Shown piece by piece: positions 38,714 through 50,078 of a DNA stretch of 64,000 bases (its first letter is position 1; every line of letters starts with the position of its first letter). The position numbers and the translations under genes were made by a program. The stretch is taken from contig NZ_JSEP01000005.1 of NCBI RefSeq assembly GCF_001624695.1, forward strand, positions 41,001 through 105,000. The letters run 5' to 3'. Under the pieces are notes generated by a model that was not told the origin of the DNA, ran no database searches, and saw only the letters and a program-made list of their open reading frames with translations. The stretch is from Labrenzia sp. OB1. Its GTDB lineage: Bacteria > Pseudomonadota > Alphaproteobacteria > Rhizobiales > Stappiaceae.

Positions 38714-39964
38714 ATGGCCCGACTGGTTTTAAAATTTGGCGGGACTTCGGTTGCCGATCTCGATCGCATCCGCAATGTCGCCCGCCATGTCAAACGGGAA
38801 GTGGATGCCGGCCATCAGGTCGCGGTCGTGGTTTCGGCAATGGCCGGGCAGACCAATCAGCTGGTGCAATATTGCCGCGAAGCGTCGCCACTTCACGACG
38901 CCCGGGAATACGATGCGGTGGTTGCATCCGGTGAACAGGTAACCTCAGGCCTGCTGGCCATCGTTCTGCAGGACATGGGCGTCAACGCGCGCTCCTGGCA
39001 GGGCTGGCAGGTGCCGATCAGGACAGATGAGAATCACGGCGCGGCGCGGATTCGGGAAATCGACGGCAGTCTGCTGTCGGAACGGCTGGAACAGGGGCAG
39101 GTCGCGGTGCTTGCCGGTTTCCAGGGGCTGTCGCCGGAGAACCGGATCGCGACGCTGGGTCGCGGCGGATCCGACACCAGCGCGGTTGCCATCGCCGCTG
39201 CCATCAAGGCCGACCGATGTGATATCTATACGGATGTCGACGGTGTTTATACGACAGACCCCCGGATCGTGCCCAAGGCGAAACGTCTGAAACGGGTGTC
39301 CTTCGAGGAGATGCTCGAAATGGCATCACTCGGAGCGAAGGTTCTTCAGGTCCGTTCTGTCGAGATGGCGATGATTCACGGTGTGAGGACCTTCGTACGC
39401 TCCAGCTTCGATGATCCGAATGCACCGCAGGTCGGTAACGACGGCCTTCCGATTGGTACTCTTATTTGCGACGAGGACGAACTCGTGGAACAGCAGGTTG
39501 TCACCGGCATTGCCTATGCCAAGGACGAAGCCCAGATCTCACTCCGCGACGTGGCGGACAAGCCTGGCGTCGCCGAATCCGTGTTCGGACCGTTGGCCGA
39601 TGGCCACATCAATGTGGACATGATCGTCCAGAACATTTCGCCGGACGGAAAGACAACGGATATCACCTTTACCGTTCCCGAAGGCGACTATGAACGGGCT
39701 AAAAAGGTTCTGGAGGACAATCGCGCGGAGATCGGATTCCAGAATCTGGAAGGCGCCACCGACGTGGTCAAGGTGTCCGTCATCGGTATCGGAATGCGCT
39801 CTCATGCGGGGATCGCAGCTCAGTGTTTCAGGGGGCTGGCCTCAAAGGGGATCAACATCCGGGCCATCACCACATCGGAGATCAAAATCTCCGTGCTCAT
39901 TGATTCAGCATACGCGGAACTTGCGGTGCGGACTCTGCATTCGCTATACGGGTTGGACGGATAG
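38714..39964 (+). CDS. lysC: Aspartate kinase
   Basis: A 416-residue enzyme that makes aspartyl phosphate, the first step to lysine, methionine, threonine and diaminopimelate. It begins MARLVLKFGGTSVADLDRI, the kinase signature. RGGSDTSAVAIAAAI lies mid-protein and DVDGVYTTDPRIVPKAK follows. Two C-terminal ACT domains (about 270-410) bind lysine/threonine for feedback control. It is followed by ptsP 176 bp downstream. Confidence 0.96.
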   Translation: MARLVLKFGGTSVADLDRIRNVARHVKREVDAGHQVAVVVSAMAGQTNQLVQYCREASPLHDAREYDAVVASGEQVTSGLLAIVLQDMGVNARSWQGWQVPIRTDENHGAARIREIDGSLLSERLEQGQVAVLAGFQGLSPENRIATLGRGGSDTSAVAIAAAIKADRCDIYTDVDGVYTTDPRIVPKAKRLKRVSFEEMLEMASLGAKVLQVRSVEMAMIHGVRTFVRSSFDDPNAPQVGNDGLPIGTLICDEDELVEQQVVTGIAYAKDEAQISLRDVADKPGVAESVFGPLADGHINVDMIVQNISPDGKTTDITFTVPEGDYERAKKVLEDNRAEIGFQNLEGATDVVKVSVIGIGMRSHAGIAAQCFRGLASKGINIRAITTSEIKISVLIDSAYAELAVRTLHSLYGLDG

Positions 39965-40140
39965 TTCATCCGGCCGGTTGGTGCCGGCAGGGATTGGGGC
40001 CGGTAGCAGGATCAACGGGCATCCGATCGAAAACGGCCGGAGGGCCACAAGTCGATCTGTTGTAAAGTGTTGGAGCAGCCTGTCCGCGATCGAACGAACG
40101 CAGGGAGCTCTGGTGTGAAGCGGGATCAAACGGGGGCGCC

Positions 40141-42408
40141 ATGCGCAGCAACCTAGCCGGACCGCGCCTGCTGCTCCGCCGGCTTCGGGAAGTCATGGCG
40201 GAGCCGATCACGGCGCAGGAGCGACTCGACAAGATCGTCGTGCTTATTGCGTCGAATGTGGTCGCCGAAGTCTGCTCGGTCTATATTCTGCGGGCGGATG
40301 GTGTTCTGGAGCTCTATGCGACGGAAGGCCTGAATCGCGAGGCGGTTCACAACGCGTCCCTGCGGGTCGGTCAGGGCCTTGTCGGTCTTATTGCAGCCGA
40401 AGCCCGCCCTTTGAACCTGCCGAACGCCAGCGCCCATCCAGGCTTCACCTATCTGCCGGAAACAGGCGAAGAAGCCTATAATTCATTTCTGGGCGTGCCG
40501 ATCTTGCGGGCAGGGCGCACGCTTGGCGTTCTGGTCGTGCAGAACCAGTCTCACCGCACCTACCTGGAAGACGAAGTCGAAGCGCTGCAGACAACGGCGA
40601 TGGTCATCGCCGAAATGGTGGCTGCGGGCGAGCTGGAGGCGATTTCCCAGAAGGCGACCGGGCTGGATCTTTCCCGGCCGATCACCTCCACCGGCACCGG
40701 ACTTTCAGAAGGTGTGGGGCTCGGTCATGTGGTTCTTCACGAGCCGCGCGTCGTCATCACAAATCTGATCGCCGAGGACACGGAGCGCGAGAGTTCCCGT
40801 CTTGACGGGGCCATCAACCGGCTGCGCCTGTCCATCGACGATCTTCTGGCCAGCGGGGAAATCGCCGCGACCGGCGAACACCGCGAAGTGCTCGAAGCCT
40901 ATCGCATGTTCGCCTATGATCGCGGCTGGATCCGCAAGATCGAGGAAGCGATCCGCAACGGCCTGACCGCTGAAGCGGCGGTCGAGAAGGTGCAAAGCGA
41001 TACGCGGGCGCGCATGCTGCGTCAGACCGATCCTTATCTTCGCGAACGCCTGCACGATCTCGATGATCTGGCGCACCGGCTCATCCGTGAGCTGATGGGA
41101 CGCGAACACGGACCCGGCCACGACGAATTGCCTCAGGACGCAATTATCGTGGGCCGCAACATGGGCGCCGCGGAACTGCTGGACTACGGGCGCGACCGGA
41201 TCCGCGGGCTGGTGCTGGAGGAAGGCGGGCCGACGAGCCACGTGACAATCGTGGCGCGGGCCCTGGGCATTCCGATGGTCGGGCTGGTGCACGACATCGT
41301 CGGTCTGGCCGATGGCGGCGATGCAATCATCGTCGACGGGGACACGGGAGAAGTGCATCTTCGCCCTGCCACCGACCTGGAAAACGCCTATGCCGAGAAG
41401 GTCCGGTTCCGGGCGCGGCGACAGGCGCAATACCGGCGTTTGCGCAACAAGCCTTCGGTGACCAAGGACGGGGTCGAGTTTTCGCTGCAGATGAACGCCG
41501 GCCTGCTGGTCGATCTTCCGCATCTTGCGGAAGCGGGCGCCGCCGGTGTCGGCCTGTTCCGGACCGAGCTTCAGTTCATGGTCGCCTCATCCTTTCCGAG
41601 GATGCGGGAACAGCAGGCGCAATACAGCCAGGTTCTGGATGCGGCGGACGGAAAACCGGTGACCTTCCGGTCTCTCGATATCGGCGGCGACAAGGTTCTT
41701 CCCTATCTGCGCTCCATTCAGGAGGAAAACCCGGCCATGGGCTGGCGCGCCCTGCGGCTCGGGCTTGACCGGCCCGGCCTGTTGCGCACCCAGATCCGTG
41801 CATTGCTGAGAGCCGCTGCTGGGCGGGAACTGAAGCTGATGTTCCCCATGGTCGCGGAGGTCGGGGAATTCCTGCAAGCCAAGGCACTGGTCGACAAGGA
41901 ACTCAAGCATCTGCGCCGCCATGGCCACGGTGCTCCCGACACGATCCGGCTCGGTGTCATGATCGAGGTACCCTCGCTCCTGTTCCAGTTGGAGGAACTG
42001 ATGTCCTATGTGGACTTCGTTTCCGTCGGCTCGAACGATCTGTTCCAGTTCTTCTGTGCGGTCGACCGGGGCAACACCCGGGTCGCAGAACGGTTCGATA
42101 CGTTGAGTGTCGGTTTCCTGCGGGCCTTGAAATCCATCGTCGATGCGGCAAATAAGGCTCATGTCCCGGTGACATTGTGCGGCGAACTGGCCGGCCGGCC
42201 TCTGGAGGCGATGGCGCTGATGGGGTTGGGGTACCGGGACCTGTCAATGTCGCCCGCGTCCCTCGGACCGGTGAAGGCGATGCTTCGCACGCTCGATGCC
42301 GGCCGGTTGGCCGCCCGCCTTCTGCCACGGCTGGAGCCCGGGCACGAGGACAGCAACATTCGGGATGTCCTGAAGCGCTTCGCCGCAGACATGGATGTTG
42401 CTCTTTAG
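40141..42408 (+). CDS. ptsP: PEP-protein phosphotransferase, enzyme I(Ntr)
   Basis: A 755-residue first component of the nitrogen phosphotransfer system, which passes phosphate from PEP to NPr. An N-terminal GAF domain (about 15-155) senses glutamine in homologues. The phospho-His367 is in EGGPTSHVTIVARALG. The PEP-binding TIM barrel contains GLFRTELQFM, SLDIGGDK and SVGSNDLFQFFCAVDRGN. It regulates carbon/nitrogen balance and potassium uptake rather than sugar transport. The position between lysC and prfA is standard for Rhizobiales. Confidence 0.95.
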   Translation: MRSNLAGPRLLLRRLREVMAEPITAQERLDKIVVLIASNVVAEVCSVYILRADGVLELYATEGLNREAVHNASLRVGQGLVGLIAAEARPLNLPNASAHPGFTYLPETGEEAYNSFLGVPILRAGRTLGVLVVQNQSHRTYLEDEVEALQTTAMVIAEMVAAGELEAISQKATGLDLSRPITSTGTGLSEGVGLGHVVLHEPRVVITNLIAEDTERESSRLDGAINRLRLSIDDLLASGEIAATGEHREVLEAYRMFAYDRGWIRKIEEAIRNGLTAEAAVEKVQSDTRARMLRQTDPYLRERLHDLDDLAHRLIRELMGREHGPGHDELPQDAIIVGRNMGAAELLDYGRDRIRGLVLEEGGPTSHVTIVARALGIPMVGLVHDIVGLADGGDAIIVDGDTGEVHLRPATDLENAYAEKVRFRARRQAQYRRLRNKPSVTKDGVEFSLQMNAGLLVDLPHLAEAGAAGVGLFRTELQFMVASSFPRMREQQAQYSQVLDAADGKPVTFRSLDIGGDKVLPYLRSIQEENPAMGWRALRLGLDRPGLLRTQIRALLRAAAGRELKLMFPMVAEVGEFLQAKALVDKELKHLRRHGHGAPDTIRLGVMIEVPSLLFQLEELMSYVDFVSVGSNDLFQFFCAVDRGNTRVAERFDTLSVGFLRALKSIVDAANKAHVPVTLCGELAGRPLEAMALMGLGYRDLSMSPASLGPVKAMLRTLDAGRLAARLLPRLEPGHEDSNIRDVLKRFAADMDVAL

Positions 42409-42462
42409 TCAAAACGGGCGTAACGCCACTTCTTAACGTCAACCTCGGGAGACCTTGCGCGT

Positions 42463-43536
42463 ATGCTGGCGCGTCATAGAATTGATAGTCTGCTGGACCG
42501 TTTCGCCGAAATCGAACATATGATGTCGTCGAATCCGGACCCCGCCGCTTACGTGAAACTCTCCCGCGAATATGCCGGGCTGGAGCCACTGATCGCGAAA
42601 ATTCGCGAGCTCCTCAAGGCTGAGAAGGATCTGGCAGGGGCGAAGTCCCTGATGTCGGATCCGGAGTCCGATGCGGAGATGCGCGAACTTGCGGAACTGG
42701 AGCGGGACGAGCTTGCCGAACGTGTGGAGAGCCTCAGCAAGGACGTGAGCATCGGCCTGCTGCCGAAGGACGAGGCGGACGCCAACGATGCGATCCTGGA
42801 AGTGCGCGCCGGAACGGGTGGCGATGAGGCGGCTCTGTTCGCAGGCGACCTGTTTCGCATGTATCAGCGCTATGCCGAACTCCAGGGCTGGAAGGTGGAA
42901 GTCCTGTCCGCCAGCGAAGGCGAGGTCGGCGGTTACAAGGAAGTGATTGCCTCGGTTTCCGGCGAGAATGTCTTTGCCCGGCTGAAATTCGAATCCGGCG
43001 TGCACCGGGTTCAGCGTGTCCCTGCGACGGAGTCGGGCGGGCGCATTCACACATCGGCGGCCACCGTCGCCGTGCTGCCCCAGGCCGAGGATGTCGATAT
43101 CGATGTTCAGGAAAGCGATCTGCGCATCGACACCTACCGTGCCTCCGGTGCGGGTGGACAGCACGTCAATACCACCGATTCCGCCGTCCGCATCACCCAT
43201 ATCCCCACAGGGATCGTCGTCGCCGTGCAGGACGAACGCTCGCAGCACAAGAACAAGGCGCGCGCCATGCAGCTTTTGCGGGCCCGCATCTATGACGAGG
43301 AACGCGCGCGCACGGCGAACGAACGCACCGAAGCCCGGCGGCTGCAGGTCGGCTCCGGCGACAGGTCGGAACGAATCCGGACCTATAATTTTCCTCAAGG
43401 ACGCGTGACCGATCACCGGATCGGACTGACGCTCTACAAGCTTGAGCAGATCGTTGCCGGCGAGGCGCTCGGCGAGGTCATCGATGCCCTGATCATGGAC
43501 CATCAGGCCAATCTGCTTGCCTCTGAAGATGCCTGA
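42463..43536 (+). CDS. prfA: Peptide chain release factor 1
   Basis: A 357-residue factor that terminates translation at UAA and UAG. The catalytic GGQ is at residues 231-233 in [16 protein letters not shown], and the stop-codon recognition region has the RF1-type PATESGGR tripeptide-type segment (PAT at about 185). The C-terminal [19 protein letters not shown] block is conserved. The glutamine of GGQ is methylated by the product of the next gene, prmC, which starts 3 bp after the stop. Confidence 0.97.
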   Translation: MLARHRIDSLLDRFAEIEHMMSSNPDPAAYVKLSREYAGLEPLIAKIRELLKAEKDLAGAKSLMSDPESDAEMRELAELERDELAERVESLSKDVSIGLLPKDEADANDAILEVRAGTGGDEAALFAGDLFRMYQRYAELQGWKVEVLSASEGEVGGYKEVIASVSGENVFARLKFESGVHRVQRVPATESGGRIHTSAATVAVLPQAEDVDIDVQESDLRIDTYRASGAGGQHVNTTDSAVRITHIPTGIVVAVQDERSQHKNKARAMQLLRARIYDEERARTANERTEARRLQVGSGDRSERIRTYNFPQGRVTDHRIGLTLYKLEQIVAGEALGEVIDALIMDHQANLLASEDA

Positions 43537-43539
43537 GCG

Positions 43540-44382
43540 ATGCGGATCGGTCAGCTTTACCGGCAGGTTCGGGACCGGTTCAGGCAATCGGGACTGGCGA
43601 CACCGGACCTGGATGCCAGGGTGCTCGTCAGCGCTGCGCTGAACGTGCCGGTGTCCGCTCTCGTTCTGAGGGAGGACGAGGATATACCTGAGGGAAATGC
43701 CGACCGCGCACTGGCTTATGAAACTCTGCGTCTCAATGGCATGCCGGTCGGGCGGATCCTGGGAGAACGGGATTTTTACGGCCGAAAATTCGCCCTGAAT
43801 GCGGCGACCCTGGAACCGCGTCCGGATACGGAAACCCTGGTCGATGCCGTGCTGGCGCGCGTCGATCCGCAGGAGGCCGGTGTCATGTGTGATATCGGCA
43901 CGGGCTCGGGCGCCATTGCCGTCACACTTCTCGCCGAACGCCCCGGCTACCGGATGATCGCCGTCGACCTGTCCGAAGAAGCGCTGCAATGTGCGCTGGG
44001 CAATGCCGCCCTGCACGATGTCGAGGACCGGTTCAATCCGGTATGCGCCGATTATACGTCATGCCTGGGTGCCGGACTGGACTGGGTGGTCAGCAATCCC
44101 CCCTATATCCGTTCCTCGGTCCTCGCCGGTCTGGACAGGGAGGTGAATCAGCACGATCCGCTCCTTGCGCTTGATGGTGGAGACAGTGGACTCGAGGCTT
44201 ATCTGCGCATCGTCGCGGATGCTGCTGTCCTGTTGAGGCCGGGTGGCGGGATCGCCCTGGAGATCGGCTACGATCAGGCGGATTACCTGAAAAAACAGTT
44301 GCGGCATCATGGATTTGTAGCAATTGAAATCATTAAGGATCTTTCCGGGAACGACCGTGTCGCACTTGCCCGGAAGCCGTGA
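43540..44382 (+). CDS. prmC: Release factor glutamine N5-methyltransferase
   Basis: A 280-residue SAM-dependent enzyme that methylates the GGQ glutamine of release factors. The N-terminal helical domain (1-75) binds the release factor. The SAM domain has VMCDIGTGSGAIAVTLL, and the catalytic NPPY motif is at residues 186-189 in VVSNPPYIRSS. It lies 3 bp after prfA, so the enzyme is made together with its substrate. Confidence 0.95.
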   Translation: MRIGQLYRQVRDRFRQSGLATPDLDARVLVSAALNVPVSALVLREDEDIPEGNADRALAYETLRLNGMPVGRILGERDFYGRKFALNAATLEPRPDTETLVDAVLARVDPQEAGVMCDIGTGSGAIAVTLLAERPGYRMIAVDLSEEALQCALGNAALHDVEDRFNPVCADYTSCLGAGLDWVVSNPPYIRSSVLAGLDREVNQHDPLLALDGGDSGLEAYLRIVADAAVLLRPGGGIALEIGYDQADYLKKQLRHHGFVAIEIIKDLSGNDRVALARKP

Positions 44383-44697
44383 TTCAATCCTTTTGTTCCC
44401 AAGGTGAAAAAGCACTTGGAAATCGCGACGGAAACGGTTAGGTTCAACTCGCCGAGACCGGATATGTGATCAGCGATCAGCGGGGCATACGCATCCGGCA
44501 GCGTTAGGCCAAATGCAGATTTAGCGTTTTGGTAATCGTTGCATATCGGACTATCCGGTGTTTCGGACTGTCGAGGAAAAAGACAAAGCGTTGGCCGGTG
44601 GCCTATGGCGCCTGCGTGAGTTTTCAGTGACAGCCGCTAACCAGCACTGTTGGTTTCGGTAATTATTTCGTATCGGTTTTACGCAATTCCGATGTTG

Positions 44698-44738
44698 GGT
44701 CAGCGCATGCTGACCGCCGTTCCGCAAGAGAAAACGGC
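44698..44738 (+). promoter_or_regulatory. Tandem hairpins directly before the DUF4167 start
   Basis: GGTCAGC-GCAT-GCTGACC (44698-44715) is followed at once by GCCGTT (44716-44721) pairing with AACGGC (44733-44738), which ends 3 nt before the ATG. Such structure would partly hide the ribosome site (AAGAGA in the second loop). The rest of the 359-bp gap after prmC shows no gene. A translational control role is inference. Confidence 0.4.
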
Positions 44739-44741
44739 AGG

Positions 44742-45488
44742 ATGAGACCAGGAAATCAAAGCAATAAACGCATGCGGGGACGGGGTCGCAAGGGTCCTAA
44801 TCCGCTAACCCGGACATTCGAATCGAACGGTCCTGATGTGAAAATCCGCGGCACAGCGATGCATATCGCGGAGAAGTATCAGCAGCTTTCCCGAGATGCG
44901 CATGCATCCGGCGATCGGGTGATGTCCGAGAATTACAACCAGCATGCAGAGCACTATCTCCGCATCGTGGCCGCAGCACAGCCGCAGCCGCAAATGGCTC
45001 ACCCGTCCAATCGCGGCGAGTCCGAGGAAGGCTTCGACAACGCGCCGGCAAACGGCGCCGGGGCAACGAACGGCTCGGAGCGTCCTCAGCAGGACCGCGA
45101 CCGTGACCGGGAGCGCGTTTCAGTTGCCGACGAGGATCTCGTCGATAGCGACAGCCCGCAGCCTTTCATTGAAGACATGCCGCTGATCGATCCGGAAGGC
45201 CAGGTAAATGGCGCCGGGCAGAAAGCTGAAGGGGAAGAGGCCGGAGCCGAGGAAAAACCTCGCCGCCGGGCACGCACTCCCCGCACGCGCATGCCACGCC
45301 GAGCAGCAACTTCGTCTGCCGAGAGTGGAGCCGAACCGGCTGTCGTCCCTGCCGAGGCCGCGGAAGCGCCGGGCGGTGAGGAAAAGCCGAAACCCCAGCG
45401 CCGTCCCGCTCGAACCCGCCGGGCCAAGGCTCCGGAAGAGGCCTCGGGTGAGGCTTCAACTGCAAGCGAATTGACGCCGGGCGAATAG
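44742..45488 (+). CDS. DUF4167 domain protein (RNA-binding-like)
   Basis: A 248-residue protein. The N-terminal 80 residues form the DUF4167 domain: MRPGNQSNKRMRGRGRKG with many Arg/Gly residues, then FESNGPDVKIRGTAMHIAEKY, QLSRDAHASGDR and NYNQHAEHYLRI. The rest is low-complexity and highly charged (acidic stretches then Arg/Pro-rich repeats such as KPQRRPARTRRAK), probably disordered. The charge pattern suggests nucleic-acid binding; function is not established. A GNRA-looped terminator follows. Confidence 0.88.
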   Translation: MRPGNQSNKRMRGRGRKGPNPLTRTFESNGPDVKIRGTAMHIAEKYQQLSRDAHASGDRVMSENYNQHAEHYLRIVAAAQPQPQMAHPSNRGESEEGFDNAPANGAGATNGSERPQQDRDRDRERVSVADEDLVDSDSPQPFIEDMPLIDPEGQVNGAGQKAEGEEAGAEEKPRRRARTPRTRMPRRAATSSAESGAEPAVVPAEAAEAPGGEEKPKPQRRPARTRRAKAPEEASGEASTASELTPGE

Positions 45489-45518
45489 GTCGGTCAATCA
45501 ATACAGCTCAATTTGTGA

Positions 45519-45544
45519 AAACGGCGCTCGAAAGAGCGCCGTTT
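45519..45544 (+). terminator. Terminator after the DUF4167 gene
   Basis: AAACGGCGCTC, loop GAAA, GAGCGCCGTTT: 11-bp perfect stem, T-rich end. It also forms the left outer part of the larger inverted repeat 45519-45806. Confidence 0.8.
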
Positions 45545-45806
45545 AGCTTGTTGACAAACTCAGGCGGTCATTTTGGACGGTCTGCAGCGCAGTTGCATTG
45601 CCAGAGCCGAAACCCAGCGCTGACTTTGCGCTGCAGGCGCGTCTTTATTCATGATTTCAAATATTTGACTTGCTCTGGTGCTCGTTTGCGCTCGCGCTGA
45701 AATGCCCGGTTCCGGATCAGCGTGCAGCGTTGCTGCACTTGTCCTGAATGACGAACTGAGGGTTTGTCAGCAGTCTGAACAGCGCTCGAAAGGGCGCCGT
45801 TCTGTT
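45519..45806. repeat. ~290-bp imperfect inverted-repeat element between DUF4167 and clpB
   Basis: The left ~80 bp (45519-45600) can be aligned to the reverse complement of the right ~85 bp (45720-45806). Shared blocks in order are AACGGCGC, TGACAAAC, CTCAG, GTCATT, GGAC, TGCAGC and TGCA, at similar spacing. Each arm carries its own small hairpin. About 120 bp of unpaired sequence lie between the arms. No coding capacity is seen. It may be a decayed repetitive element or a large RNA structure; the DUF4167 terminator is its left edge. Confidence 0.5.
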
Positions 45807-46097
45807 TGGACAGCGAATTCCGCATTGGTGCGTGACCTGGATCAATCCGCTCTCAGCCGGGCGCAGATAAAATGCCCAAGTGCTCCAAAATCGGTCACCT
45901 TTTTGCCCTCCAAGCGATTGCGATTGAAGATCTGTTGATCCAGGGGCTTTTGTGATGAATATGCAACACTATATTATGGAAGCAAGGCTCGCGATCCGTT
46001 CCGGGATTACAAGCGTTGTGCGGATGCCCGCAGCAGGGGTCCGTATCCCATAACGTTCCCCATGCTTCGGGTGGTGCGGACGGACAGGAGGTACATT
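45807..46097 (+). promoter_or_regulatory. clpB upstream region with candidate promoter
   Basis: No gene is seen. TTGTGA (45950-45955) and TATTAT (45972-45977) have a 16-bp spacer, an acceptable sigma70 match; CTTTTG with CTATAT at 16 bp could also be read as a weak RpoH-type promoter, which clpB usually has. The two readings cannot be separated by eye. Confidence 0.3.
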
Positions 46098-48695
<2,598 letters not shown>

Positions 48696-48712
48696 TAGCC
48701 GAAATGAAAAGA

Positions 48713-48744
48713 CAGCCCTCCAGTCGGAAACGACTGGAGGGCTG
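48713..48744. terminator. Hairpin after clpB
   Basis: Fourteen-bp perfect arms CAGCCCTCCAGTCG and CGACTGGAGGGCTG with a GAAA loop, 17 bp after the clpB stop. The T-tract (TCTTTTC) is on the minus strand, so on the plus strand it is a hairpin without U-run. Confidence 0.6.
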
Positions 48745-49171
48745 AATGCTGATTAACCGAAATTCGTCATTGCGTGATCCGGAACGGGCCTGTCGCAAGT
48801 TTCGCCGCTGGACGGATCTCTCCTGTTTGGGGAGGGGTTTTCAAACTTCGTCAACGGCACCCTTGATGGCTGGAGGAAAGGCTTCGGCTGCTCCGGTGGT
48901 TGGACGGACAACGATCTGAATGATCTCATCGCGCGCCTGTTCGGACTTAAGAAAGTCAACAACGCATGAACTTGCAGCCAGTTGCAGGATAATTGCACCT
49001 GCCAGAAATCTCTGCGACATGCCCCCTGCTGACCGACCAGCACAAGTTGGCAATGTCTCTGGTCAATGTCGCGTTCAATTGAATTCAGGAAGCCACCCGA
49101 ACGCATTTGCAATGCAAACACTGCCTCGGGTGTTTACCAGAACAGGTGAATCCGTCTAAACGCGACACGCC
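48745..49171. other. Gap between clpB and flgL
   Basis: No firm gene. A minus-strand frame 48841-49020 would give a 59-residue peptide starting MSQRFLAGAIILQLAASS, which looks like a short signal sequence, but it lacks a good ribosome site and any recognised family. The end of the gap (49157-49175) resembles one terminus of an IS5-type element. Confidence 0.3.
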
Positions 49172-49175
49172 CTAG
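49157..49175 (-). repeat. Single IS5-like terminal sequence abutting flgL
   Basis: On the minus strand CTAGGGCGTGTCGCGTTTA starts inside the flgL stop codon TAG. It shares its first nine bases with CTAGGGCGT at 25959-25967. No second end was found within reach. Confidence 0.35.
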
Positions 49176-50068
49176 AACAAGTAATCGAGCACGGAGGTGT
49201 TGTTCAACGAGCCGAGCGCGGCATAGCTGGCTTCGAGCTGAACCTCGTAATTCGAGGCTTCCACAATCAGCTGGGCGACGTCGGCGGAGGAGACGTCGGT
49301 AATTATCTCCCCAGCGGTGGCGATATAGTCCTGTTCGGTGGAAATGAAGCTTTCCAGGCTGGCCGCGGCCGTCGACGCGATGCTCTGCAGGGCGATGATC
49401 CCGTCCTGGGCGTTGACGAGAAGGTCGGAAAGCATTTCCAGGTCGTCCATCGTCAGGGGGGCAGCGGTCGCGGCATAGGAGAGCGCCCGCATTGCCTCCT
49501 CGATGGCGTCGGCATTGGCGGTCACGCCGTAGTCCAGGGTCCGGTCCGAGTTGAGACGGACGGACTGCTCATAATCGTCGCCCATATAATAATTGGTGTT
49601 CACGCCGGTCAGATTGTCGGCCTGATAGGCGTCCAGGTCGACCGGCGCCTCCTGGGTAGTGCTGCCGGCGAAGATGTACCGCCCGGCAAGCTGCGTGTTG
49701 AGCAGCGCGGCAATGTCTTCCAGGTAGCTTGCGGCGACCGTCTGCAATCCGGTCAGGTCGTCTTCGGTTATGATTCCGGCCGTGTTTGCGCGCATGGAGG
49801 TCAGCACGTCGCTGATACCGCCAAGAACAGAATAGGTCATCTCGACCCGGGCGAGCGCATCTTCGGCGGCGTCGATCGAGGCCTGCGACCTTGTAACCGA
49901 GACTTCCAGGTCCACGAGCGTGACCGCGGACGAGCCGAGGTCCGCATAGTCGCTGGAAAGATAGCCGCTCGCCTGCTGTTCCTGGTTCTGCGCAAGCTTC
50001 GCCTGTGTCTGCAGGGCGTTCTGCAAAATGGTGGAGGACTGACTGAACGTCGCAACCCGCATGACCAT
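49172..50068 (-). CDS. flgL: Flagellar hook-filament junction protein FlgL
   Basis: A 298-residue HAP3 protein that joins hook and filament with FlgK. It begins MRVATFSQSSTILQNALQTQ, after two extra residues, and ends LEASYAALGSLNNTSVLDYLF; both ends form the D0/D1 coiled coils typical of flagellin-like junction proteins. The middle is acidic and short. AGGAG lies 7 nt before the ATG. It is the last gene of the cluster, 10 bp after flgK. The stop codon lies within an IS5-like end, so the native 3' flank may have changed. Confidence 0.9.
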   Translation of the reverse strand: MVMRVATFSQSSTILQNALQTQAKLAQNQEQQASGYLSSDYADLGSSAVTLVDLEVSVTRSQASIDAAEDALARVEMTYSVLGGISDVLTSMRANTAGIITEDDLTGLQTVAASYLEDIAALLNTQLAGRYIFAGSTTQEAPVDLDAYQADNLTGVNTNYYMGDDYEQSVRLNSDRTLDYGVTANADAIEEAMRALSYAATAAPLTMDDLEMLSDLLVNAQDGIIALQSIASTAAASLESFISTEQDYIATAGEIITDVSSADVAQLIVEASNYEVQLEASYAALGSLNNTSVLDYLF

Positions 50069-50078
50069 GAGTCCACTC

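Noticed and set aside
42439..44016. 525-residue open frame antisense to prfA and prmC
   Set aside because: It spans two real genes on the other strand and matches no family.
48753..49121. 122-residue minus-strand frame after clpB
   Set aside because: No ribosome site or family; it conflicts with another equally weak frame in the same place.
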